Source: Monoraphidium neglectum
Taxonomy: Eukaryota > Chlorophyta > Chlorophyceae > Sphaeropleales > Selenastraceae
Length of the DNA: 39,476 bases
Assembly (NCBI RefSeq): GCF_000611645.1
Contig: NW_014013543.1
Location: 6,567-46,042 of the forward strand
Direction of reading: 5' to 3'
Below the pieces are notes generated by a model that saw only the letters and a list, made by a program, of their open reading frames with translations, made no database searches and had not been told where the DNA came from. Position 1 is the stretch's first letter. The number at the start of each line of letters is the position of its first letter. The position numbers and the translations under genes were made by a program. Shown here piece after piece: positions 1-10,184 of this stretch.

Positions 1-25
1 GTGTGTGTGTGTGTGTGTGTGTGTG
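1..25. repeat. (GT)n microsatellite
   Basis: Perfect GT dinucleotide run at the window edge, probably in the intron that follows the last visible exon of the partial gene. Bases 26-268 around it hold only GT/GC-rich intron-like sequence. Confidence 0.9.
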
Positions 26-268
26 CGCGTGTTCTGTGCGTGCCCATGCGCGTGAACGCTTGTGAGTGTGGGCATGTGTGCACGTGCATGATTGCATGCG
101 TGTGTAAGAGCCAACGTGCAGGAGAGTCGAGGGCGTGCAGGTGAGGTGGTGGCAGAGGAACGGAACCTGGCAGCGGCTGGCCCATGCTGCATCCCCTCAA
201 GCCGTGCCTACAAGCAGCTGGGGCTGGCATACATGACTGCCATTGACCTCTCCTGCAAAAGCCCTCAC

Positions 269-2680
269 CTGCAGCAGCCGCCACAGCAGCGCCCCCTGCA
301 GCACCGTCTCCGCCGCGCGCGCGCCGCCGTCGTCTGACGCCTTGGCCTCGCGCAGCACCCGCAGCCGCGCCGCCAGGTCAGCCTCCAGCACAACCGCCAC
401 ATAGTGCAGCAGCAGCGCGCGCCCCTGGCGCCCCACCGCGCGCGCGGCGTCCTCCGCGCCGCCGTCCGACCCGCCGGCCGCGCCGCCGGAGGAGGAGCCG
501 TCGGGCGCGCCCGTGGCGAGCTTGAGGGTGGAGGCGGCCAGGCGGTAGAGGAGCTGGAATCCGGTGGCGCCCAGGCGGCCGGAGAGGGTGGACTCCCGGT
601 AGAGGGGGTGCCACAGCTCAGAGTGGACGCAGACGCGTGCGGGCAGGTCTGGGGCCAGGGCGTGGGCGTGGATGGGGGGGGGGGTGAGTGGGGCTGTGTG
701 GAACTGTTTGCCAGGTGGAGGGCTGAGGGCAGGCTTCTTGTTGGTCCAAGCGGGCCGGCAGGCCATGGTGCGTGCTGGGGGTGGTGCGTGGTGGGGGTAG
801 GGGTGGGGATGAAGGAGCAATGATCTTCGCTGTAATCTGAGCAATTCGGGCAATCGCGCCCCTCCCGCGCACAATCCCGGCCGCACCCTCATCGGCGGGC
901 ATGTACTTGGTGTGCGGGTGCTGCGCAGCCAGCCGCTGCAGCAGGTCCAGCGCGCGCAGGCTGAGGCCGGGGTCGGTGGTGTGCAGCTCGTGGTTGGCCA
1001 CAAAGTGCACCAGGCACTCCTGCAGGGCGCTGTGGGCGCGCAGGACAGAGAGTGTGGGTCAACCGCGGCAAGCGCAGCTCTAGAATGGGGCATGAGGCTG
1101 CACAAACGGGGTGAGAAAAGCAAGGAAGCAAGCCAAAGTCAAACGCTGCGCAAGGGGTGAGGCTGTGCCGCAAACTTGAACCCTGGCCCCAGCGAGGCCG
1201 CTATGTCAGCGCTCTGTGTGAAACAGCCCTGGGCTGACGTCGCCCCGGTGCTCTGTGAGACTCACAGCGGCAGCATCCAGTTTGGGCTGACCCATTTGGA
1301 CACCTGCTTCACGAAAGAGGACGCTGGGGGGGGGGGGGCGAGCGTGGTGGGGAAGTAGAAGGTTGAGATGGAGGAAGGGTCCAGGAGGTATTGAGCAGAA
1401 AGATCAGAAGGAAGAGGTGTGGCAGCACTTGGGGCAGCTGAGTCTCAATCCTCCTCCAGTCGGCCAAGCCTGGCACCCGCATGCATGCGCGGGGCAGGGC
1501 CCGCGCACCACCGGCACGCCACCCGGCGCACCGTGCCCCTGCCAGCGCGCGCAGAGCGCCCGGCTGTACTCGTCCTGCGCGTCCACCTCGTGCTCGTCCT
1601 CCTCGGCCCCCGCTGCAGCCTCGTCGCCGCCGTCCCCTCCCTCGCCGCAAAACCCTGCCGCGGCGCCCGCGGCATCGCCTTCCTCGTCGTCCGCGTCGGG
1701 GGCGTCACATAGGGTGTGGGACGGCTCCTTGCGCCTCATCAGCGCCGGCGCGGCTTGGGTTGGGTCGTCTGAGTAGCGGCGGCTGCGTGCCCGCTGCCTG
1801 GGGTGGAGGGGGTTTGGGGTGGTGAGGATTTGGGAAGGGACGTGCGGCTGCTGATGCCCACTGAGCGCGGCTTGATGCAGGGGATGCGCCGCACATGGCA
1901 AAAGTCAGGCGAAAGCGTCCCCTTCCAACCGCATGCCATGGCGCATGAGCCGCGCATGCAGCACGCATGCTTGCTGCATGCTGAGCCCATGCCAACACGC
2001 GTGTCTGGGCGCCTTGCTGGCCGCCCCACCCCGCGGCGCGCGGCTCACCTGCCGCTCCGCCTGAGGTGCGAGGCCTGGGCGATGGCCCGGCTGGCTTCGC
2101 CCTGCTGCTCCTTGTACATCTGGACACCGCAGCAAATGGCAGGGCGCGGGGGCGGGGTCGCGGCAGGGCAAGCGGCGGGATGCCGCACAGGTGGGCAGCA
2201 TCGCACTCGCAAACATTGAGCTACCCGACCCAAACAGGTTTGGCAAGTCCGGCCACGCTTTCGCAGGCATCAAGCCGGCCCCCAAGCCTGCTGCAGCTTC
2301 TAAGCCGCTGCCACTCACCTGCACACACACCCCTGCAAACGGCCACGCACCTCGTGGACCTTCAGGGCTTCCTCCAAAAACACGTTGGGCACCAGCCGCG
2401 GCGCCGCGCGCACCTCCAGCACAGCGCGCAGCGCTGGCAGCGCGCCGGCCTGCTGCTGCCTGCCGAAGGACTCCTGGATTGTCTGCAGGTGTGCGGGGAC
2501 CAGGGGTCGTGGGTGGGAACTTGGCTTGAGCTCCAGCATAGTGGTGCGCGGCAGCTGCGTTTCGGTGGAATGCTGCAGCGGCGCTCATTGAGGGCCGGCC
2601 ATGCCGCGAAGCGCACCACTCACAGGCTGCTTCTTCTCCCCGGATACGCGGCGCTTCTTTTTGCTGTTTGTCGCCGACAT
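269..2680 (-). CDS. Unrecognised protein, N-terminal 376 residues (gene runs off the left edge)
   Basis: I do not recognise the family. Phase-consistent exons are 2680-2624, 2482-2351, 2119-2049, 1797-1532, 1469-1429, 1303-1266, 1029-887 and 648-269, giving 376 codons; the last ends at a GTGAG donor, so more exons lie beyond position 1. The ATG at 2680 opens a Lys/Arg-rich start (SKKKRRVSGEKKQ) that could be a nuclear localisation signal, followed by TIQESFG, loosely like a PCNA-interacting box. An acidic Glu/Asp/Ala stretch fills exon 4. From exon 7 on the chain looks helical, with Leu-rich segments such as LSLRALDLLQRLAAQHP and GFQLLYRLAAS, as in armadillo or HEAT-like proteins. The 41- and 38-nt exons (1469-1429, 1303-1266) are the least certain part: they were chosen because they keep phase and avoid a stop after a 13-C run. 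A nuclear DNA or RNA metabolism role is only a guess. Confidence 0.6.
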
Positions 2681-3993
2681 ATTGGCTTTTCCACCTCCCA
2701 CGTGGCCAAGATCAGTGAGCGAGATCAACGAAGGCGCCAAATGCTCGAAATGGTACAGGCGCAGCAGCTCTGGGTGATACCATATCCACGTAACTGAGTT
2801 GCTGCTGGCATGCATTGCGCAAGTCGGATTCTTGGCAAACGGCAACTGTTGCGAGAGCACCACCGCCGACTGTCGCTGTAGCGCCAAGTTGGGGATGACA
2901 AGCCAATGCAAGGCTCCCTCAAGAAAGTTCCCGTGAGCGCCTCAAACAACCTGGCTGGCGGCCATAACATGTTGATGGCTTGCATGCATACCCCACTACA
3001 CCGTGCCAGGAGTGTCGCCAGTCACGACCTGCCTCTGCGGTAGCGTGGTCGCCTTGAACCTGCCTGCCCCGTCCCAACTGTTGATGTGCTCACTTGCCAT
3101 CATGCACGACGCGATTTAGTTACATACAGCTGTGCCAAAGTGGCTGCAGCGTCGCAGATCAATCAACAGAGGTATGTGAATGGGGATGTGCGTTGTGCTG
3201 CGCTGCTTGCGTGCTATTTGCAAGTGACCCACGCAAAGATGTTGGTACATTCATGAAATGCGCAGCAGCGGACAACATTGCTGCTTCCCTTCCGCACATC
3301 AGAAACGTCAAGCCGGAGTGCAGTAGCAGCGGCCGCGGGGGCGTCGCGCATGCTGGTGAACAATAGGAGGTACGTGGCGGCCTGTCAGCCGTCAATCTAC
3401 TCAGCGCCCTGTCCGGGCGCGACATGAGGAACAACGAGTTCATTTGCAAGGCCTGCAACCAGTCAAGCCTTTGGCACAAAGATGCGTCGCCTACCCCTGC
3501 AGTAAGCTCTGCTGCTCCCATTTCCTCTGCCCGCAAAAACCTCAACCACAGCCTCAACAGCAAACACAAGCTGGGCCAAACATAACAAATGAGGCGGTGA
3601 GGCGACACCCGCTCGGCCCCCTGGCAGAGCGAGCGCGGCCGGCTCTTCGGTTCTTCGACTGACGCCATCAGGCGCCTAGAGATATTCCGCAAGCCAATAA
3701 CAGGCCGCGTGGTGATGAGCGGGTGGTGGGGGCGGTACATGCGGCAGGCACCTGGCTGGAGGCCGCTACACCGTTTCACGGCTCAGCACAAGTCACGCCG
3801 CTGCACAGAAGGGCGAGGGGGGTGGAGGAAAAGCAATGCGCAACCCCCAAAATCGGCGCCCAGTGCTTGTGCTTTTTATGTGCAGGTTTTCGTGCATGAG
3901 AGGAAATGTGCATGAAAAGGAGCAATTGCAACAGACATCAACCTGGGTTTATCCCCGGCACGGCCGCAGAAATGATCGACGCGCGCGCCATCG
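2681..3993. other. Intergenic, no gene seen
   Basis: This stretch lies between the start of the partial gene (2680) and the stop of the B3 gene (3994). It should carry the promoter of the former and the 3' UTR of the latter. Open frames here (for example 3159-3779 minus) have no recognisable motif. A TGTAA motif on the minus strand sits at 3120-3124, about 870 nt past the B3 stop, and could be its poly(A) signal. Confidence 0.6.
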
Positions 3994-4521
3994 TCACTTG
4001 CTGGTGCGCTTGGAGCCGTGGCCCAGGCACCACCCCTGGTGGCCTGCGGGGCGCTTGCAGCCTGTGGTGCGCGAGCACAGCAGCGCGCCCCCTTGGTGCA
4101 GGATGGACCCCACCCGCACAGCGGCCGCCGGCGCAGCAACAGGCGCCTCGGCCGCCGCGACTGCCGCCGGCGGCAGCGCCGCAACAGCTATGTCCGCCGC
4201 AGTCAGCGACGGCATCGGCGGCAAGGGCAGCAGCATGGGGCTGCCGCCCAGGGCGGGCTGCGCGCACTCAATCAGCAGGCCTGAGGGGCCGTCGCCGTCC
4301 ATTGGCAGGTAGCAGGGCGCGCAGGCGGCCTCGGCAATGGGCGCGCCGGGCCCCATCACCAGCATCTCGCAGGCCGGGCTGGGCAGGTAGAAGCCCGGCA
4401 CCACCAGGGACGACGCAAACGGCACGGCCGCCATCAGAGGCGTCGCCGCAAAGGGCGCCGCCGCCGACGGGCGCGAGGGCACGAGCGTCGGCGTGGGCGG
4501 CGGGGACACTGTTGGCGTGTC

Positions 4522-4552
<31 letters not shown>

Positions 4553-5834
4553 TGCATGGCCGTTGTCAACGGTTCCGCAGCGGGCGCGGGCGCCGCTGCG
4601 TCCGCCGCCGCGGCCTCCTGGCGCTTGTTATGCTCCGCAAACTCAAACGCGCAGAGCGTTGGCCGCGCCGCCGCGTCGCGCACTTGGTCCGTGTTCCAGT
4701 GCACAAAGTGGCGCCCGTCCTCGCTGGCGAGCACGCCCACCACGTCGCCGGGGCCGAGCCTGTGGGTCTTCATGAGCTCCCCCACGCCGCCCTCCAGCAC
4801 AAACACGGGCTTGGGGTTGGCGCCGTTGGCCCAGGCCTTGATGCAGAGCGGCCACTCGCGGCCGGCGCGGTCGAGCGCGGGGAAGTGCAGCGCGCGGCCC
4901 TGTCCAAAGCCGCCGCCGCCGCTGGTGAGGTGCGGCAGGTTGGCCTCTATGGCGATGCGCGGCAGGATGATGCGCTTGGAGGAGGCGTCACTCTTGGTCA
5001 GCACCTTGGCCACCAGCACGGCCTTGAACACGCCCTCCGCCTCGGCGGCTGCAGCAGCCTGCGCCGCCGCGCGGTTGTTGTGCTGCTCGGGCGCGCCGGC
5101 TGCGCCGATGGCGGCGGCGGCGGCGGCACCGCGCGCGCGCGGCAGGCCGGCGAGGTCATTGGCAGGTGAGGAAGACGTCGCCTCGTCGTCGTGGACGGCG
5201 CGCTTGCGGCGGTGGGCGTCGGCGCCAGCGGGCATAGGCAGGGTGTCGCCGGAGTCGACGGAGCGGCGGCGCTTCAGGGGCCGCGGCAGCGCGGCCACCT
5301 CAGCGATGGGCCAGGGGGCGATGTCAGTGGGAGCGACGGCTGCGGCGGCTGCCGCCGTCGCGCCGTCGACCGCAGCTGGCATGTGGGCTGCAGGGGCGGC
5401 GTCGAAGCTGCCCCAGGCGTTGCTGTGGTCGCCAGCGTCAAGGGAGCCAATCAGGCCGCTCTCAGTCAAAAACTTGAGGAAAGCAGCGTCGTCGTGAGCG
5501 CCGCAGGAGCTGGCCAAAGAGGTGGGGAAGGTGGTGGAGGCGGAGGCACGCAGAGTCAGCAGCGCGCGGAGGGTGCCGGACAGAGGCAAGCGCGGGGCGG
5601 CGACGGCGGCGCAACGGCGCAGCGCACTGCCGGGGCTCGCGGGCTGTAAGATAGGTTGAAAAAATATCAGCGCATCCATATGCAGCGTGCGAGGATGCCT
5701 CGGGCCCTGGCTACGCTGTATCTAGGCACCACCTGATGCCACAACTCCGCTCACCTGCTGCGTGCCTTCAGAGGTACATGAAGCGCGTTAAGCGTGTTTT
5801 GCAGGGGTCCTGAAACGCCTGCAGTCTCGACCAT
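3994..5834 (-). CDS. B3-domain transcription factor (VAL/LAV-like) with C-terminal Cys/His knuckle
   Basis: Probable nuclear DNA-binding regulator. The model has two exons, 5834-5755 and 5509-3994 (phase 2 junction, 531 residues). The ATG at 5834 is the first in-frame ATG. The alternative is an unspliced start at ATG 5679, but that ATG sits just before an intron-like CTTACAG. A basic stretch (RPLKRRRS, HRRKR, about residues 103-130) may be the nuclear signal. The B3 domain spans about residues 186-317: it opens with FKAVLVAKVLTKSDA, has the DNA-contact segment KRIILPRIAIEANLP, then WANGANPKPVFVLEG and LGPGDVVGV, as in the LAV/VAL branch rather than ARF proteins. A polyglutamine run (CAG at about 4523-4558) and Pro/Ala linkers follow. 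The last 30 residues carry a C-X5-C-X5-H-X3-C motif. No PHD, CW or EAR domain is visible, so the family assignment rests on the B3 domain alone. Target genes are unknown. Confidence 0.82.
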
Positions 5835-6477
5835 TCCCACGGCGACGGGTGGTTTTGTGGTGCGATGAGCTGTCTCCGTTGCACTTGCTGGTGGTCGGTG
5901 CGGCGAGGATCCCGTTGCCCTTGCGTCGCGTACGATCAATTGTGTCAAAAACAAACAAACGGGTTATGCCGTGTGAGGGGTGGCGATCGGCAAAAGGGAA
6001 CACGCCAGGCGGGCCACGACTCCGCTGCCCCACCACTTCCTGCCTTCCGCGCGCCGTCTGTCAACTCGTGCTGCTTGGCTGTCACCTCTGCCCATGTGCG
6101 CCTGTGTGTCGCCTCGATGCTCCATCACGAACTCAACATAACGTATTTTACTCTCTCGCTGCACATGGCATTCGTGTGGCATGTTCGTGTGGCATGGTAA
6201 ACAGCGGCATGTGCTGGCCACGCTCAGCGGCTGGTCCACCTGGCGCCACATGGACTCGCCAGGCCCTCCCTTTGCAAGCCGCAAGCGCAAAGTGACTCAC
6301 AGCCTACTCTCAATTCATGCCATTTGCTGGCGGCGCCGCAGCAATCCGTGTAGAACCCTGCTCACTTTTTGGCTCAAAAATGTCGGCGGAAGGTCGACGC
6401 CCCGTCGCTCCCTGGGCCTCCGCATGGATACGCGTCACACACCTCACACCTCACACCACGCCCACGTCATCAGATTT
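5835..6477. other. Intergenic: B3 promoter side and TRM11 3' side
   Basis: About 640 bp between two minus-strand genes. It holds the 5' region of the B3 gene and the 3' UTR of TRM11. I see no coding region or repeat. A TTG-started frame extends the B3 reading frame upstream to 5954 but contains no ATG before 5834. Confidence 0.6.
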
Positions 6478-7202
6478 TTACATGCGTGCGCTCACAAGCT
6501 CCCTCTCAAGCGAGGCGGCCCTCGGAGCCGCCGCTGCCGCTCCGGCCGCTGCCTCCACCGCCGCGCCCTGGGCGTCCCCAGCCGCGTCCGCCCCGGCGCT
6601 CCCGCCACCGCCGCCGTCTCCATCGCACCCTTCGCCGCCAGCCGCCTGGCCCCGCTTGCCCTTCGCCTTTGGCCGCTGCTGCTTGAAGGCCGCTTTGTGC
6701 GGCGCCGGCTCCCAGACCTGGTCAGCCACCTGCTCAATCCCCATCTTGAACCCACGCCGCCCCTCGCGCCATGCGGCGTCCTGCGCCGGTTCGAACGGCG
6801 CGGACTTGCGGAATGTGAGCAGGCGGCGGCTGTAGCGGGTGGATAGCGGCTGCTCGCTGTTGGCCGCCAGGGCCATGGCGGGGTGGTCCGGGAAGTCTGA
6901 TGGGTCGTACGTCTCCGGGGACACCGGGACAAAGAACACCAGGCGCCCGCCTGCGGCAGCGGCGCGTGGCGAGGTGGATGGTGTTGGTGTGTGCGCACCT
7001 CATGTGCTTGTGTGAGTGTGGATTTCAAGAGTGTACGAGTTCGTGGGGAGCGTGGAGAGAGGTCGCTGCGATCACGTGAGGAGCCTAGTCGATGGACGCC
7101 CATGGGGCTGAGCGGCAAGGCTCATACTGTGGCTCATACAATTGTGAGCACGCACGCGTGCGCACTCGCTCGTGTGCGTGTGTGTGTGTGTGTGCATGTG
7201 CA

Positions 7203-7252
<50 letters not shown>

Positions 7253-10184
7253 GGGTTGAGGAGTGGTGGTGTTGGGTGAGCGACCCCCTTAGCCAAGTCT
7301 CCTTGCTGCGCATACCTACCCTGCGCCAGACCAGTTCACGCCAGACCATCGAACGTCCCCGACTGCTGCTGAATTGAAACGTGTGGCGCCGCACCACCCC
7401 TCCTACACTAAACCGAAACCCCAGGCCTCCCACGCTCGAGGTCCCCTCACCGGGCCGCAGGAGCCGCGCCCCCATGGCCACCAGGTCGTCTACACACTCT
7501 GTCAGCCCGTAGGGCGCGGTGGCCACGTAGTGCGTGGCGGGGTCCAGGATGAGGGCGCCCTCCTTGGGGGCCGACTTGCGGCCGCCAGCGCGCACCCCGT
7601 AAGGCGGGTCCGCGATGATGGCGTCAAACACCTGGATATGCATGAAGGCATGGGGTTGAGCAGGAGACGTGGAGGTGATTAATTGCTCGTTCATCGCGCG
7701 GTTGGTTGCCAAGGCAGCTAGTCCGAAGAGCTGCACCAGCAGTGTGCTTCACCACAGTAGCCAGGCTGCAGCAGCAGCGACCTCGCTGCCCTCAGTAGCT
7801 GGGCCCGCAACGCCCACTGTCTCCTACCAAGGCAACATTTTCCACAATGCATGCACACGGCATGCACAGCACGCACGGCACGCACAGCAAGCACAGCACG
7901 CACAGCACGCACAGCACGCACAGCATGCACAGCATGCACAGCACGCACAGCACGCGCAGCACGTACAGCATGCGGCCCCGGCGCGCACCTCTGTCAGGCC
8001 CGCCCTGAAGGGCGCCCTGCTTGCGTCCATCCGCAGCAGCCCCGCCGGCCAGGTCAGCCCGTACTGCTCGAAATTCGAAAAGTTGTCCTCGGGGGCGCCC
8101 GTCTTCTGGTTGGGCCGGCCCTGTTTGAGGACGCGCATGTCGATGTCGCCGCCCACCACGTGCGCGCCGCGCTTGGCGGCCGCCAGCAGCACGGAGCCCG
8201 TGCCGCAGAAGGGGTCTAGCACCAGGTGGCCGGCCCGCACCCACGCCTGCGCACCATGCGGCGGGGGGAAGAATGTGCAGGACAAAAGCGGGGCAAGGAA
8301 GGGACGCTTGTAGGCTGCGAGATCGAGGGCTGTCGGCCGGGCCTGACAGACCGCATCCTCGAGCGGAGAAGCAATCCCATCAAATCCCCTGACATCACCC
8401 CTCCTCACGCACTCCACCAATACCACTGCCAGGTACACCACTACCAAACGGTCTGCCGCCGCCGCCGCCGCACCATGTTGGCCATCACGAAGGCCATCTC
8501 TGCGTCCATGGAGGTCGGCCCCAGGTAGCGCCTCTGCTTCAGGCTGAACAGCGCAGGCAGGGCCCTGCAGAGGGGAGGCAAGGGGGGTGCAAGCACAGCG
8601 AGGAAGGGCGATGTGTCACTCTGCAAATGCAAATGCAAATGCAAATGCAAATGCAAATGCAAATGCAAATGCAAATGCAAATGCAAATGCAAACGCAAAA
8701 CAGAGTTTTGCTGACGCCCCCCCCCCTCGCAGTTCTTTTCGAAAGCATTGCTGCCACACTGCCATGCTGCGTCTCCTGAGCGCAGGGCGAACCGCGGCGG
8801 CCTTCAGCATGGGCCCCCTTCATGACTACAGGAGCAGCCGCGTGCTCCCGCAGCGGCCTCTCTCACCTGCTCTCCGCAATGGCCACCTCGCGCCCAAAGT
8901 ATATGTAAGTCCAGGGGTCAACTTTGTCATCACCACCGAGCGGCGGCTCTGACTGCTGCTGTCCCGGCTGCTGCTGCCATTGCCGCTCGCCCTCTCCCTG
9001 CTGCTGCTCCGGCTCCGAATGCTGCTGCTGATTGCTTTCATGGCTTGCCGGCTGGTGCTCCTGCTGCCGCTGCTGCTGTTCCCCGTTCTGCTGCTGCTGC
9101 TGCCCGCCGTCATCCTGCTGCCGCCCCGCGTTTGCCACCTGCCCGCCGCCCTCCCCCGCCCCCGTCCGCGCCCCCTGCTCGCGCTCCCGCTGGCAGCGCG
9201 CCCACGCGTCCCACCCCTGCCCCGGCGGCTTGGGGGCCGCCAGTATCACCCAGAAGCTGGACTGCGCGGCGTCACTCAGGTCGACGCGCCCCTGGAACCC
9301 CACAAACTCGAGGGCGTCCAGGACGTCGCTCTTGCGCTCCTCCCTCCACTTGAAGTTCCAGGTGTCGATCTTGAGCCGGAAGCTCGTGTCGGGCGCCAGG
9401 AAGCGCGCGCGGCGCGCGGCGGGGTACGCCTCGACCGACGCCTGCAGCTGCGGCCAGCCTGGGCCCTCGCCCCACACCTCGATGAGGGCCTGGCGGGGTG
9501 GCACGGGCCGTGCGTTTTGGGCCGTGCGTTTTTGAGGGTGGGGGTTTTGTGGGGAGGGCTGTATGGCGGCCTCCGACTGAGGTGGTTTGAGCCGCATTAG
9601 GAGCGCAGGCTGCAGCCCTAAACCCCGGCCAGTGACCGCTATTTGCAACACACACTGCCATGATGCCCAAACCCCCTTGCTTGAGAAGCATTCCATGCGT
9701 TCACCCAGAAAGCAGCCTTTCTGGAAGATCATCAGCCAGGGTTAACAGGCCCAAGAAGTCCAACTAGCCTGCCGGCAACGCTCACCCGCAGCAGGACGGC
9801 CCGCGAAGCCACGTGGCGCGCCACACTGCGGGACGGGAAAGTCACAAACCAAAACGGCGACGCGGGGTCGCCGCCGGCGGGCGGCTCCCAACGCAGCGTG
9901 CCTGGCGGGCAGCCCACCATCTCAGCCAGCGCCTCGACCTCTGCCACTCGGAAATCCAGCAGCGACTGAGCGAAATAACAAAGGTACCTGGCCGGCCGCT
10001 GGCCGCCGCCGTTGCTGTTGCCGCCACCGCGGTGGGACGAGGCCAGCTCGCTCACGGGCGCCTCCGCGCCGCTGCGGCTGCTGCCCTCGCCTTCGCTGTC
10101 GTCGCCACTGCCGGGGTCGCTGTCGCTGTCGGCCCAATTAGACGCACCAATGCGGTTGAAGCGAATGCGGCGAGTGCGGCCCAT
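6478..10184 (-). CDS. TRM11: tRNA (guanine10-N2)-methyltransferase catalytic subunit TRM11
   Basis: Class I SAM-dependent enzyme that methylates guanosine 10 of tRNAs; in the family it works with the activator TRM112. Six exons close in phase: 10184-9786, 9489-8867, 8564-8474, 8246-7989, 7631-7451 and 6950-6478, exactly 675 codons (674 residues). The start is the first ATG (MGRTRRIRF). The N-terminal THUMP-related part begins at RYLCYFAQSLLDFRVAEVEA and continues with LIEVWGEGPGW across the exon 1/2 junction. PYLG-type motif RRYLGPTSMDAEMAFVMAN, SAM-binding DPFCGTGS (382-389) and catalytic DPPYG (465-469) follow in the family order, then GGRLVFFVPVSPETYDPSDFP and the SRRLLTF strand. Two additions make it longer than usual (yeast and human forms are about 430-460 residues): a Gln/Glu-rich insert at about 245-330 and a Gly/Ala-rich acidic C-terminal tail of about 90 residues. 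Both look disordered. Confidence 0.95.
7177..7249. repeat. (GT)n microsatellite in TRM11 intron 5
   Basis: A nearly continuous GT run, interrupted by GCATGTGCATGTGC, inside the 500-bp intron 7450-6951. The rest of that intron holds nothing recognisable. Confidence 0.95.
7855..7975. repeat. 9-bp minisatellite in TRM11 intron 4
   Basis: Thirteen or so imperfect copies of CAGCACGCA, with T or G variants at the sixth position. They lie within the intron 7988-7632. On the minus strand the intron stays open for many codons because the unit length is a multiple of three, so a naive gene caller could extend exon 4 into it. Confidence 0.9.
8623..8697. repeat. (GCAAAT)n hexanucleotide repeat in TRM11 intron 2
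   Basis: Twelve perfect copies of GCAAAT, then a decayed copy, in the intron 8866-8565. It is open in several frames but lies between two well-supported exons. It is not coding. Confidence 0.95.

Noticed and set aside
1..25. GT run as telomeric sequence
   Set aside because: A plain dinucleotide microsatellite; green algal telomeres use TTTAGGG or TTTTAGGG, and the partial gene continues past it.
3159..3779. 206-residue minus-strand frame
   Set aside because: No recognisable motif, no splice context, and composition like random GC-rich DNA.
4493..5497. 334-residue plus-strand frame opposite the B3 gene
   Set aside because: Poly-Cys and poly-Ala runs come from the CAG repeat read backwards; the minus strand carries a clear B3 domain.
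8623..8697. Regular GCAAAT repeat as a CRISPR or coding repeat
   Set aside because: It is a simple hexamer without spacers, inside a TRM11 intron bounded by well-supported exons.
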